64,000 bases of DNA, taken from contig NZ_JADLQX010000002.1 of assembly GCF_015477605.1 (NCBI RefSeq), positions 248,001 through 312,000 of the forward strand. Direction: 5' to 3'. Under the pieces are notes generated by a model. That model ran no database searches. It saw nothing but the letters and a program-made list of their open reading frames with translations, and was not told the origin of the DNA. Origin of the DNA: Nocardia amamiensis (GTDB lineage Bacteria > Actinomycetota > Actinomycetes > Mycobacteriales > Mycobacteriaceae). Of the stretch, positions 56,876 through 64,000 are shown piece by piece. A program made the position numbers and the translations under genes. The number at the start of each line of letters is the position of its first letter. The stretch's first letter is position 1.

Positions 56876-57352
56876 TCGGCAGACCGTGCGGAAGCACGAA
56901 AAAGAGGCCACACCCTGGCGATTCGCCGCGGGATGGCCCCTTTCGTACGGTCTTGCGAAAGACACGTTCAGGGGCCGCTCCGCACGCTCATCCGCCAATC
57001 GAGGGCGGACGATGCGGATAGCGCAGCCTGGGCGCGCGACTGCCGGGCACCGCTGAGCGACAGCCGTCGCAGCACCGTCCGGGTCATCGCTTCGCCTCTC
57101 CTGTGATCTTCGTTGCTATTGAAACTAACATCCGATTCCGGTGTTGGGAACCGCTTTCCGCCGTCCTGGTGCGGTTCAGCTCGCGCACGCCCGATGGGTG
57201 CGTTCCGTGGTGCGGTAGGACGTCCGGCAACTGGCGATGACGGTCGAGGTCGCGCATGTGGAATCATGGTCGGCAACTACCCCGCAACCTAGTTAAACGG
57301 ACAAACCGGGCATTATGGACGACATGACCTTCGCTTCCGATCGGCACACCGC
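56876..57352. other. Intergenic region upstream of the unusual tRNA and of TerC
   Basis: About 475 bases. Contains the minus-strand 39-codon ORF (56968-57087) with a strong ribosome-binding site. No riboswitch (such as yybP-ykoY) was recognised upstream of the TerC gene. Confidence 0.4.
56968..57087 (-). CDS. 39-residue ORF with strong ribosome-binding site
   Basis: ATG 57087 is preceded by AGGAGAGG at ideal spacing; the peptide MTRTVLRRLSLSGARQSRAQ... is basic and Ser/Ala-rich, not membrane-spanning. Lies 92 nt upstream of the odd tRNA on the same strand. Could be a real small protein, a leader peptide, or coincidental. No homologue recognised. Confidence 0.4.
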   Translation of the reverse strand: MTRTVLRRLSLSGARQSRAQAALSASSALDWRMSVRSGP

Positions 57353-58333
57353 ATGCAGGTAACCGCACTCGAATGGGTGATCACCATCGCGGTGATCCTC
57401 GGATTGTTCGTCTTCGACTTCTACGCGCACGTCCGCACTCCGCACGAGCCGACGTTCCGGGAATCCGGGTTCTGGTCCGCGGTCTACATCGGGCTCGCGC
57501 TGGCGTTCGGCGGCGTGGTCGCCTGGCAATGGGGCTCGACGTACGCGGGGGAGTACTACGCGGGCTTCGTCACCGAGAAGGCGCTCTCGGTGGACAACTT
57601 GTTCGTCTTCTTGATCATCATGTCCACCTTCGCGGTGCCGCGGATCTACCAGCAGAAGGCGCTGCTGATCGGCATCGTGATCGCCTTGGTGATGCGCGGT
57701 GTGTTCATCGGCATCGGCGCGGCCGCGATCAGCGCGTTCAGCTGGGTGTTCTACCTGTTCGGTTTGTTCCTCGTCTACACGGCGGTGAACCTGATGCGGG
57801 AGAGCGGCCATGAGGTCGAAGTCGAGGAGAAGCGCGACAGCCGCATCATCGCGCTGGCCAAGCGGATCCTGCCGACCACCGACGAGTACGACGGCGACAA
57901 GCTGGTGACCAGGATCGACGGACGCCGCGCCGGCACCCCGCTGCTGCTGGCCTTGCTCGCCATCGGCTTCGCCGACCTGCTGTTCGCGCTGGACTCCATC
58001 CCGGCGATCTACGGCCTGACCGAGCAGCCCTACCTTGTCTTCACCGCCAACGCCTTCGCGCTGATGGGCTTGCGGCAGCTGTACTTCCTGATCGGCGGAC
58101 TGCTCGACCGGCTGGTCTACCTGTCCTACGGCTTGGCGGCCATCCTCGCGTTCATCGGCGTGAAGCTGGTGTTGCACGCCCTGCACGAGAACACGTTGCC
58201 GTTCATCAACGGCGGCGAGCACGTCGCGGTCCCGGAGATCTCCACGCCGGTCTCCCTTGGCGTCATCATCACCATCCTGGTCGTCGCCACGGTCGCGAGC
58301 CTGCTCCGGACCCGCGCCCGGGTCGGGCGCTAG
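57353..58333 (+). CDS. TerC/Alx family membrane protein
   Basis: 326 residues with about nine membrane segments. Hallmarks: KALSVDNLFVFLIIMSTFAVPRIYQQKAL and DLLFALDSIPAIYGLTEQPYLVFTANAFALMGLRQLYFL, the acidic-residue-containing helices of TerC proteins. Family members export Mn2+ or metallate secreted enzymes. Fits thematically with MntR and Mn-catalase elsewhere in the window. ATG 57353 lacks a clear ribosome-binding site. Confidence 0.93.
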   Translation: MQVTALEWVITIAVILGLFVFDFYAHVRTPHEPTFRESGFWSAVYIGLALAFGGVVAWQWGSTYAGEYYAGFVTEKALSVDNLFVFLIIMSTFAVPRIYQQKALLIGIVIALVMRGVFIGIGAAAISAFSWVFYLFGLFLVYTAVNLMRESGHEVEVEEKRDSRIIALAKRILPTTDEYDGDKLVTRIDGRRAGTPLLLALLAIGFADLLFALDSIPAIYGLTEQPYLVFTANAFALMGLRQLYFLIGGLLDRLVYLSYGLAAILAFIGVKLVLHALHENTLPFINGGEHVAVPEISTPVSLGVIITILVVATVASLLRTRARVGR

Positions 58334-58337
58334 CGGC

Positions 58338-58619
58338 TCACGTGAAGGCGCCGAACACCGGCGCCCACTCGACCGCGCGGACGTCGTCGATCAGGGCCTC
58401 TCGGGCGAACGGATCCTGCGTGAGCAGGTTCTTCAACGCACCCGCGTCCTCCGACCGGAAGATCAGCAGCGCGCCGGACCCGTCCGGATACGGCCCGCTG
58501 CTGAGCAGGGTGCCCGACTCGAGCAGACCGGCCAGCCACGCGCGATGCTCGGGACGGTGGGTGTCGCGACCGGCGGCGGTGGCTTCGGAGTAGACGTAGT
58601 GGACGGCGAAGATCGGCAC
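58338..58619 (-). CDS. YCII-related protein
   Basis: 93 residues: PIFAVHYVYSEATAAGRDTHRPEHRAWLAGLLESGTLLSSGPYPDGSGALLIFR and EDAGALKNLLTQDPFAREALIDD are diagnostic of the YCII fold (dimeric ferredoxin-like, with a conserved His-Asp pair). GTG 58619 has AGGAAG upstream. Function in most genomes unknown. Precedes nothing on its strand; converges with terC. Confidence 0.82.
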   Translation of the reverse strand: MPIFAVHYVYSEATAAGRDTHRPEHRAWLAGLLESGTLLSSGPYPDGSGALLIFRSEDAGALKNLLTQDPFAREALIDDVRAVEWAPVFGAFT

Positions 58620-58645
58620 GGGTATCGCTTCCTGTGGGGACGGGC

Positions 58646-59212
58646 TCAAAGCGTGAGCAGCATTCGAGTATTGCCGAGGGTGTTCGGCTTCACATAGCTG
58701 AGATCGAGGAACTCCGCGACGCCGGTGTCGTACGAACGGCACATCTCCGCGTACACCTCGGCGGTGACCGGCGTGCCGTCGATCTCGACGAAACCGTGCC
58801 TGCCGAAGAACTCCACCTCGAAGGTCAGCACGAACAGCCGCTGCAGCTCGAGTTCGCGGGCCACGGCGATCAGCCGCTGCACGATGAGCTTGCCCACACC
58901 GGCGCCTTTGACGTCGGGATGCACCGCGACGGTGCGGACCTCGCCGAGATCGGCCCACAGCACGTGCAACGCGCCGCAGCCGACGACCCGGCCGTCCAGT
59001 TCCGCGACCCAGAACTCCTGCACCGCCTCGTAGAGCGTGACCAGGTTCTTCTCCAGCAGAATGCGGCCGGCGTACACGTCGACCAGGCGCTTGATCTCGG
59101 GCACGTCGGAGGTTCGGGCGCGTCGCACGACCGGGACGGAAGTCTGCGCGGCGGAGGCCGCGCCCGGGTGCGCGTCGCTTGTCGAACCACCTAGTGGTCC
59201 CCGAGAGGTCAT
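58646..59212 (-). CDS. argA: GNAT N-acetyltransferase, ArgA-type (Rv2747-like)
   Basis: 188 residues. GNAT fold: RRARTSDVPEIKRLVDVYAGRILLEKNL opening, AVHPDVKGAGVGKLIVQRLI acetyl-CoA loop (related to V-x-x-x-x-Q/R-x-x-G-x-G/A), ending CRSYDTGVAEFLDLSYVKPNTLGNTRMLLTL. Rv2747 is an L-glutamine/glutamate alpha-N-acetyltransferase that starts arginine synthesis. ATG 59212 is supported by TACTGT ending 7 nt upstream (leaderless); GTG 59221 is the alternative. Confidence 0.88.
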   Translation of the reverse strand: MTSRGPLGGSTSDAHPGAASAAQTSVPVVRRARTSDVPEIKRLVDVYAGRILLEKNLVTLYEAVQEFWVAELDGRVVGCGALHVLWADLGEVRTVAVHPDVKGAGVGKLIVQRLIAVARELELQRLFVLTFEVEFFGRHGFVEIDGTPVTAEVYAEMCRSYDTGVAEFLDLSYVKPNTLGNTRMLLTL

Positions 59213-59219
59213 GGGGTGC

Positions 59220-59225
59220 ACAGTA
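59220..59225 (-). promoter_or_regulatory. -10 element of leaderless argA promoter
   Basis: TACTGT on the minus strand, 7 nt before ATG 59212. Confidence 0.45.
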
Positions 59226-59322
59226 GTCGGCCCGGTTACCGATAGTCTGAACGTGTGCCGCAGATCCAGTCGTTCCGCTCACCGCATCGCGCCGGGCAGC
59301 GCGACGGGATCACGGGGCGGGC

Positions 59323-59484
59323 ATGACGCGGCAGGCCGCGGATGAGGCGGCGGTAATTCACACGCTCGTGCCGGAGCCCAGCGCCGGCGAGGCGCAGGCA
59401 ATGAGGGAGCGTAGCGAGCGAATCAAGGGTGCGGCTGTGCGCACGCTCGTGCCGGAGCCGAGCGCCGGCGAGGCGCGGGCATGA
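59323..59484 (+). CDS. Small repeat-encoded ORF overlapping pgsA start
   Basis: 53 residues: after MTRQAADEAAVI comes HTLVPEPSAGEAQAMRERSE..., then RTLVPEPSAGEARA. Its TGA overlaps the pgsA ATG (ATGA), a coupling position. The frame is built from two copies of the interspersed repeat 81 nt (27 codons) apart. The layout parallels mycobacterial interspersed repetitive units, whose small ORFs also end on the next gene's start codon. May be translated only to couple pgsA. Confidence 0.45.
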   Translation: MTRQAADEAAVIHTLVPEPSAGEAQAMRERSERIKGAAVRTLVPEPSAGEARA

Positions 59485-59485
59485 G
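59361..59485 (+). repeat. Interspersed LVPEPSAGE-type repeat, copy C (double)
   Basis: Two 44-bp blocks CACGCTCGTGCCGGAGCC...GGCGAGGCGC at 59361-59404 and 59442-59485, about 93% identical, separated by a GGAGCGTAGCGAGCGAATCA linker that also recurs in copy A. In frame with the small ORF. Confidence 0.75.
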
Positions 59486-60140
59486 CGTGCAACCAGAGGA
59501 GACGGATCGTCCCTGGGCCGCGCCCGGCCCCGTCCGGCCCGGGTTCGCGACCGCCCCGGCCGAGACCGAGGCGCCGCTGCTGAATATCGCGAATGTGCTC
59601 ACCATGCTGCGCATCGCGATCGTGCCGCTGTTCGTCGTGGCGCTGTTCGTCGGCGGCGGTCATCAGACGAGCTGGCGGATCGCCGCTGCCGCGCTGTTCG
59701 GCCTCGCCGCGATCACCGATCGGTTCGACGGGCAACTGGCGCGCAAATACGGTTTGGTCACGGATTTCGGGAAGCTCGCCGATCCCATCGCCGACAAGGC
59801 GCTGATCGGGTCCGCGGTGATCGGCCTGTCCCTGCTCGGCGACCTGGCCTGGTGGATCACGATCGTCATCTGCGGTCGCGAGATCGGTGTGACACTCCTG
59901 CGGCTGGTGGTGGTGCGGCGCGGGGTGATTCCCGCCGGACGCGGCGGCAAACTGAAGACCTTGCTGCAGTCGCTGGCGATCGCCCTGCTGCTGCTGCCGT
60001 TGTCGGGTTGGTTCGCCGAGCTCGGAATGGTGCTGATGTACGCGGCCGTCGCGCTGACCGTGATCACGGGGCTGGACTACGTCGGCCAGGCGGCCAGGGT
60101 CTGGTTCGCCGGGGCTCCGGGCCGGACCCGCGGCGCATGA
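59481..60140 (+). CDS. pgsA: CDP-diacylglycerol-glycerol-3-phosphate 3-phosphatidyltransferase
   Basis: 219 residues. CDP-alcohol phosphotransferase motif D-x2-D-G-x2-A-R-x8-G-x3-D-x3-D is complete (DRFDGQLARKYGLVTDFGKL then ADPIAD), with six or so membrane segments. Makes phosphatidylglycerophosphate (PgsA3, Rv2746c position). The first ~34 residues are a soluble Pro/Ala tail. Its ATG overlaps the small repeat ORF, and its own TGA overlaps cinA, forming a tightly coupled operon. Confidence 0.93.
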   Translation: MSVQPEETDRPWAAPGPVRPGFATAPAETEAPLLNIANVLTMLRIAIVPLFVVALFVGGGHQTSWRIAAAALFGLAAITDRFDGQLARKYGLVTDFGKLADPIADKALIGSAVIGLSLLGDLAWWITIVICGREIGVTLLRLVVVRRGVIPAGRGGKLKTLLQSLAIALLLLPLSGWFAELGMVLMYAAVALTVITGLDYVGQAARVWFAGAPGRTRGA

Positions 60141-60658
60141 CCGATCCGCTCGTCGCCCAGGTGCCCGCGGCCGACCTCGTGCGGGCGTTGGTGACAGTGC
60201 GGCAAACCGTCGCGACCGCCGAATCGCTGACCGCCGGTCTGCTGGCCGCCACCATCGCCGGAGTTCCCGGCGCCAGCGCCGTACTGCGCGGCGGGTTGGT
60301 GGTGTACTCCACCGATCTCAAACACAGTCTCGCGGGCGTCGACGCGGACGTACTCGCGACGGAAGGCCCGGTGGCGGCCAGCACCGCCGAGCAACTGGCC
60401 GTCGGCGCGCGCAGCAGATGTGCGGCGGACTGGGGTGTGGGGCTGACCGGCGTCGCCGGGCCCGATTCGCAGGACGGTCACCCGGTCGGCACTGTCTTCC
60501 TCGGCATCGCGGGTCCGGTCCATTCCGAAGTGGTGCGGTTGAAACTCCCCGGCGACCGGTGGACGATCAGAATCGGCGCAACACGCACGGCGGTATCCGA
60601 GTTGCTGCGCTGCGTGCGGGAGACGGGTTCGGCCGGCCGCGCCGGGCGCAGCCATTGA
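60137..60658 (+). CDS. pncC: CinA C-terminal-like nicotinamide-nucleotide amidohydrolase
   Basis: 173 residues: TVATAESLTAGLLAATIAGVPGASAVLRGGLVVYS, AVGARSRCAADWGVGLTGVAGPDSQDGHPVGTVFLGIA are the CinA_C signature with the catalytic Ser-Lys region. Deamidates NMN in the pyridine nucleotide salvage cycle. Stand-alone C-terminal domain without the CinA N-terminal part. Overlaps pgsA by ATGA. Confidence 0.9.
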   Translation: MTDPLVAQVPAADLVRALVTVRQTVATAESLTAGLLAATIAGVPGASAVLRGGLVVYSTDLKHSLAGVDADVLATEGPVAASTAEQLAVGARSRCAADWGVGLTGVAGPDSQDGHPVGTVFLGIAGPVHSEVVRLKLPGDRWTIRIGATRTAVSELLRCVRETGSAGRAGRSH

Positions 60659-60666
60659 CGTTCGGC

Positions 60667-60694
60667 GGGAACCAACCGGCCCTGCTTCGACGTT
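60667..60694 (+). promoter_or_regulatory. ECF-type (SigE-like) promoter of clgR
   Basis: GGGAACC (60667-60673), 17 nt, CGTT (60691-60694), fitting the GGAAC/CGTT consensus of SigE/SigH-type sigma factors. It starts just after the pncC stop, giving a leader of about 65 nt. In M. tuberculosis clgR is SigE-dependent, so this fits envelope-stress control. Confidence 0.65.
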
Positions 60695-60766
60695 GTGCGA
60701 GAAAGAACGGCATGCGTGGGGTCACGAATCGCGTCGGCCCGGCGACCGGGAGCGAAGGAGAACGAG

Positions 60767-61213
60767 ATGACGCTGCTGCGAGAGGCGATCGGGGACAGTC
60801 TGCGGCGTGCTCGTCTCGCCCAGAACCGGACCCTGCGCGAGGTGTCGACGTCGGCGCGGGTGAGCTTGGGCTATCTCTCCGAAGTCGAGCGAGGTCGCAA
60901 GGAGGCATCGAGTGAACTGCTCGCCGCCATCTGCGAGGCGCTGGACGTGCCGCTGTCGCGGGTGCTGTGGGATGTGAGCACGATCATGGCGGGCGCCGAC
61001 GGACTGCCCGTCGGCACGCCCGCGGAGGACACGGCCGCGGCCGCGGCCGAGTCGGAGCAGGCCGCCGCCGAGCCCGCGGCGACCGCCGAGCCCGCACCGG
61101 CCTCCGCCTCCATGTCGGCGGCCGGGGCCAGCCCGCTGCCGCTGGCCGATGACACCCGGATCGTCATTCCCGCGCCGAGAGCGGACATGCTGGTCTTGGT
61201 GAAGGGCATGTGA
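60767..61213 (+). CDS. clgR: XRE-family transcriptional activator ClgR
   Basis: 148 residues. N-terminal [70 protein letters not shown], then a disordered Ala/Glu/Pro/Ser linker and a conserved tail [19 protein letters not shown]. Matches Rv2745c (ClgR), activator of clp proteases and the psp operon under envelope stress. ATG has AAGGAG upstream. Confidence 0.92.
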   Translation: MTLLREAIGDSLRRARLAQNRTLREVSTSARVSLGYLSEVERGRKEASSELLAAICEALDVPLSRVLWDVSTIMAGADGLPVGTPAEDTAAAAAESEQAAAEPAATAEPAPASASMSAAGASPLPLADDTRIVIPAPRADMLVLVKGM

Positions 61214-61414
61214 CGCGGTATGAGACAGGGCCGTCGCGGCAACGCTGCGGGCCGATGCGAAAAGCGGATAGATTCTCCATAAGGCGTCGTTCGGGCCGGG
61301 CTCGCCCGGCCGGGGTGCCACATGGTGGAGGATAGGCACATATCGAGTGCGTGACGGTCGCGCACTGGAGTCGCGCCCCCGGCGCGGCATGTCAGATGGA
61401 GGCGGGATCAATCG

Positions 61415-62236
61415 ATGGCTAATCCGTTCGTCAAGGCCTGGAAATACCTGATGGCCCTCTTCGACGCCAAGATCGAGGAGCACGCGGATCCGAAGGTCCA
61501 GATTCAGCAGGCTATCGAGGAAGCCCAGCGGCAGCACCAGGCCCTTTCGCAGCAGGCCGCGTCGGTCATCGGCAATCAGCGTCAGCTGGAGATGAAGCTG
61601 AACCGGCAACTGGACGAGGTCGAGAAGCTCAACGCCAATGCGCGCCAGGCCGTGTTGCTGGCCGATCAGGCTACCGCGGCAGGCGACACCGAGAAGGCGA
61701 TCCAGTACACGAACGCCGCCGAGGCGTTCGCCGCGCAGCTGGTCACCGCCGAGCAGGCCGTCGAGGACCTGAAGGTCCTGCACGATCAGTCGCTGCAGGC
61801 CGCGGCGCAGGCGAAGAAGGCCGTGGAGCAGAACGCGATGCTGCTGCAGCAGAAGGTCGCCGAGCGCACCAAGCTGCTCAGCCAGCTGGAGCAGGCCAAG
61901 ATGCAGGAGCAGGTCTCCGCGTCGCTGCAGCAGATGGATTCGACGCTGTCGGCGCCGGGCACCACGCCGAGCCTGGACGCGGTGCGGGAGAAGATCGAGC
62001 GCCGCTACGCCAACGCGCTCGGTGCCGCCGAGCTCGCGCAGAACTCGGTGCAGGGCCGTATGCTCGAGGTACAGCAGGCCAGCATTCAGATGGCCGGGCA
62101 CAGCAAGCTCGAACAGATTCGCGCGTCCATGCGCGGCGACCAGTTGCCCGCCGGTGGCGCCCAGACCGCCATCAATCCGGCGCAGCCCAATGCGGCGCAG
62201 CCGCAGATGAACAAGGGGCAGGCCGCGCAGCAGTAG
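61415..62236 (+). CDS. pspA: Phage-shock-protein A family (35-kDa antigen, PspA/IM30)
   Basis: 273 residues, long coiled-coil helix throughout the first ~230 ([59 protein letters not shown]...), then a Gln/Ala/Pro tail ([17 protein letters not shown]). Membrane-remodelling ESCRT-III-like protein that protects against envelope damage; corresponds to Rv2744c. Sits between clgR and pspM in the mycobacterial psp order; a GGAGGCGGG precedes the start. Confidence 0.93.
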   Translation: MANPFVKAWKYLMALFDAKIEEHADPKVQIQQAIEEAQRQHQALSQQAASVIGNQRQLEMKLNRQLDEVEKLNANARQAVLLADQATAAGDTEKAIQYTNAAEAFAAQLVTAEQAVEDLKVLHDQSLQAAAQAKKAVEQNAMLLQQKVAERTKLLSQLEQAKMQEQVSASLQQMDSTLSAPGTTPSLDAVREKIERRYANALGAAELAQNSVQGRMLEVQQASIQMAGHSKLEQIRASMRGDQLPAGGAQTAINPAQPNAAQPQMNKGQAAQQ

Positions 62237-62375
62237 CTCGCGGACGGTCATTCGGCGAGGATGTGTCGGTGGGGGCTGCTTCACTGAAGGACATGGCACG
62301 GGTCCCTGACCGGCCGGCCGTCGGCCGGGTCGGCCCCGTGTCCGTCCGATGCGCGCGACCGGTGGGAGAGATGGC

Positions 62376-63266
62376 ATGAGCGGCAGTGGATTTCGCGAGC
62401 GGCGGATCGAAACGCGGCGCCCGCGCGGATCCGCGCTGATCCGGGCGCAGGCCGCGCTCGCGCCGCAGCCGGGCAGCCTGCCGGACAGTATTCGCGAAGC
62501 CGGCGAGAACGCACTGGTCGCGGTGCGGCGCTGGGCCGATCCACGGGAGCGGGAGTTGCGCCGCCGCCGCAGGGCCCGCCGCCGCAGTTTTCAGCTCGGC
62601 ACCGTCTCCGGCCTCACCACGGCGGGAACGGTTGGGCTCGTGGTCCTTTCGGCGCCGGTCTGGGCCGTGGTCATGGTCGGCGGCGGTGCGGTCGCGCTGG
62701 TGACCGGAGCGGCGCTGAGCACCCGCCGGTACCTGCGGCTGCGGGGCGCTCCGCTGCCGCAGGCGGCGTTCATCCCGCGGAAACAGCCGCCACTGTGGTC
62801 GAACGCCCGTCCGCCGATCGCGCGATTGGTGCGGGCGGAGAAGGCATTGCACGGGCTCGGCACACAGATCGCCCGCTCGCGGCGACTGCCTCCAGAAGAA
62901 TTGGCCGACATGCTGGAGACGGCCGCGTCGGGGGCTGCGGCGCTGCACGCGCTCGCCGCCGACATCGCGGCGATGGAGCAGGGGCTGGCCGCGATGGGGC
63001 GCGCGGATTCGTCCGCGGCCGTGGCGCTCACAGAGAACCTGCGACTCATCCTGGGCAGGCTCGATACCGGCGTGGCGGAGTACGAACAGGTCGTCGCCGC
63101 AGCGGGCCGGATTCTCGCGGTCCCGGACAATACTGTGGTGCGGCACAATTTCGACGCCATCGTCGCGGATCTCCGGCATGCCTCCGACCGGCTGGACGGA
63201 TGGGCTCAGGCCCTCACCGAGGTCGCCGACCGATCGGTGCCCGCGTCGCCGCGACCACCGACCTGA
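62376..63266 (+). CDS. pspM: Phage-shock envelope-stress membrane protein PspM
   Basis: 296 residues. N-terminal soluble basic region (RERRIETRRPRGSALIRAQAAL, ADPRERELRRRRRARRR), two adjacent membrane helices (GTVSGLTTAGTVGLVVLSA and VWAVVMVGGGAVALVTGAALS), then a helical soluble domain. Architecture and position match Rv2743c (PspM), which recruits PspA to the membrane. ATG 62376 with GGGAGAG upstream. The last gene of clgR-pspA-pspM; no PspN gene follows here. Confidence 0.85.
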   Translation: MSGSGFRERRIETRRPRGSALIRAQAALAPQPGSLPDSIREAGENALVAVRRWADPRERELRRRRRARRRSFQLGTVSGLTTAGTVGLVVLSAPVWAVVMVGGGAVALVTGAALSTRRYLRLRGAPLPQAAFIPRKQPPLWSNARPPIARLVRAEKALHGLGTQIARSRRLPPEELADMLETAASGAAALHALAADIAAMEQGLAAMGRADSSAAVALTENLRLILGRLDTGVAEYEQVVAAAGRILAVPDNTVVRHNFDAIVADLRHASDRLDGWAQALTEVADRSVPASPRPPT

Positions 63267-63276
63267 TCGATGCGCC

Positions 63277-63477
63277 TCAGCGCGTCCGGTCCCGGCCGCG
63301 CAGCTCTTCGGCCCTGGCGCGGAGCGCCGCACCCACCAATTCGCGGCTCTCGGCCATGAGGTCGAGCACCTCCCAGGACGCTTTGCGCGCGGCGGAGCCG
63401 ACGATCCCCGCGATCGCCGAACCGTGCCGTCGTGCCGCTGCCGCGAGTTCTTGTGCCAGCTCGCTCGTTTGTTCCAT
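63277..63477 (-). CDS. Possible small helical protein
   Basis: 66 residues: MEQTSELAQELAAAARRHGSAIAGIVGSAARKASWEVLDLMAESRELVGAALRARAEELRGRDRTR reads as an amphipathic helix-rich peptide with good codon use, ends 10 nt from pspM on the opposite strand. Weak ribosome-binding site and no named family, so it may be a shadow; composition favours a real small protein. Confidence 0.4.
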   Translation of the reverse strand: MEQTSELAQELAAAARRHGSAIAGIVGSAARKASWEVLDLMAESRELVGAALRARAEELRGRDRTR

Positions 63478-63726
63478 CAGGTCCGGCCGCTACGTGAGGT
63501 TCAGTGCATGACTGTGTGCTGAGTGGGGTATCGGCATGGATGGGCCATCCCTTCTTCTTGTCGTTCAAGGTCATTGCGCTCGGAAGATCAGAGTACATCC
63601 GTGCACTGAATTGGGGTACCGTCCAGGTGGCGCGCGGGCGGCTCCCAGGCGGACGCAAACACGCTGGTCGGCAAGGGAATTGACCAGCTCAGACCCGCCG
63701 CCCGAGCAAATCGGTAGGCTTCGGCG
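63478..63726. other. Intergenic region before PAP2-like gene
   Basis: About 250 bases. Contains TAGGCT (63715-63720), the -10 of the last gene. Nothing else recognised. Confidence 0.35.
63715..63720 (+). promoter_or_regulatory. -10 element of leaderless PAP2-like gene
   Basis: TAGGCT, 6 nt before ATG 63727. Confidence 0.5.
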
Positions 63727-64000
63727 ATGCGGTTTCTTCCGACTCGCAGGCGCGACACGCGCGTCGCCGGAATGGCGCGCGGCGTGGATCGCTGGTTGGT
63801 CGATCGCAGCGCACGCGTCCGGCCGACGCGGGCGGATCGGGTGCTGAAAGGGTTGAGCACAGCGGCCGACAAGAACCGCCTGTGGATCGCGCTCGGCGCG
63901 GTTCTGTTCGCCGCCGGAGATCGCTCGGCGCGGCGCGGCGCGGTGCGGGGTCTACTCGCGCTGGGAGTCGCCAGCGGCGTGGCCAACGGGATCGCCAAGC
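63727..64000 (+). CDS. Probable PAP2 superfamily phosphatase, N-terminal part
   Basis: Open to the right edge: MRFLPTRRRDTRVAGMARGVDRWLVDRSARVRPTRADRVLKGLSTAADKNRLWIALGAVLFAAGDRSARRGAVRGLLALGVASGVANGIAK. The RLWIALGAVLFAAG...RRGAVRGLLALGVASGVANGIAK block is the N-terminal half of actinobacterial PAP2 lipid phosphatases; the HxxxxxR...GHSA part lies beyond the window. Leaderless start is supported by TAGGCT. 3' end missing. Confidence 0.6.
   Translation, partial: MRFLPTRRRDTRVAGMARGVDRWLVDRSARVRPTRADRVLKGLSTAADKNRLWIALGAVLFAAGDRSARRGAVRGLLALGVASGVANGIAK

Noticed and set aside
57293..57352. Manganese (yybP-ykoY) riboswitch upstream of the TerC gene
   Set aside because: The conserved stems and the paired purine-rich loops of that riboswitch are not seen, and the gap is too short.

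Overview
The window is high-GC actinobacterial DNA, most likely from a Nocardia or close relative in the Corynebacteriales. The reasons are GTG and leaderless starts, a phosphopantetheinyl transferase that matches what I remember of Nocardia Npt, and a backbone in the order known from Mycobacterium tuberculosis around Rv2839c-Rv2743c: infB, DUF503, rbfA, nrnA-like, MATE, pptH, pptT, truB, then mntR/sirR, ribF, rpsO, pnp, M16 peptidase, dapB, dapA, RNase J, ftsK, argA, pgsA, cinA-like, clgR, pspA, pspM. No database was searched; names rest on motifs and recalled family features.

Layout. 1-9072: translation and RNA maturation genes, a MATE exporter, and the pair that removes (pptH) and adds (pptT) phosphopantetheine, followed by truB. 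9073-13376: an accessory stretch of small secreted proteins, with a tandem pair of paralogues, a frameshifted gene, an orphan gene without a good start codon and an EF-hand protein. 13401-13810: six degenerate tandem repeats of 66-70 bp. 13807-23155: a catabolic cluster (GntR/FCD regulator, two Asp/Glu-racemase-fold enzymes, D-2-hydroxyacid dehydrogenase, amidase, DUF3830 protein, class III aminotransferase, aldehyde dehydrogenase, isopropylmalate/tartrate-type dehydrogenase). It has no transporter, and two promoter regions share the operator ATTGTYGACAAT. 23297-26142: an MntR-type regulator, then a lipocalin-like/aminotransferase/cupin operon. 26564-32645: ribF, rpsO, pnp, M16 peptidase and a lipoprotein.

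32667-42220: transport, stress and regulatory genes, including ArsR/MFS, tRNA-Gly, Mn-catalase, SDR/TetR, FBP-domain, VOC, alcohol dehydrogenase and two MarR-like genes. 42459-52248: lysine and peptidoglycan precursor genes (dapB, dapA), a three-gene signalling operon, a YcaQ-like protein, an orphan ribbon-helix-helix protein and RNase J. 52313-53508: two exported proteins. 53515-58619: a DinB-fold protein, ftsK, an odd tRNA, TerC and YCII. 58646-63266: argA, pgsA, cinA-like, and the clgR-pspA-pspM envelope stress module. The window ends inside a PAP2-type gene.

Regulation can be read at several points: about a dozen genes have a TANNNT hexamer 5-8 nt before the start codon (leaderless transcripts), and operator-like palindromes sit beside the GntR, TetR, ArsR, MarR and ribbon-helix-helix genes. 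The least understood parts are the 13.8-23.2 kb cluster, the tandem repeat array beside it, and the secreted-protein stretch upstream.
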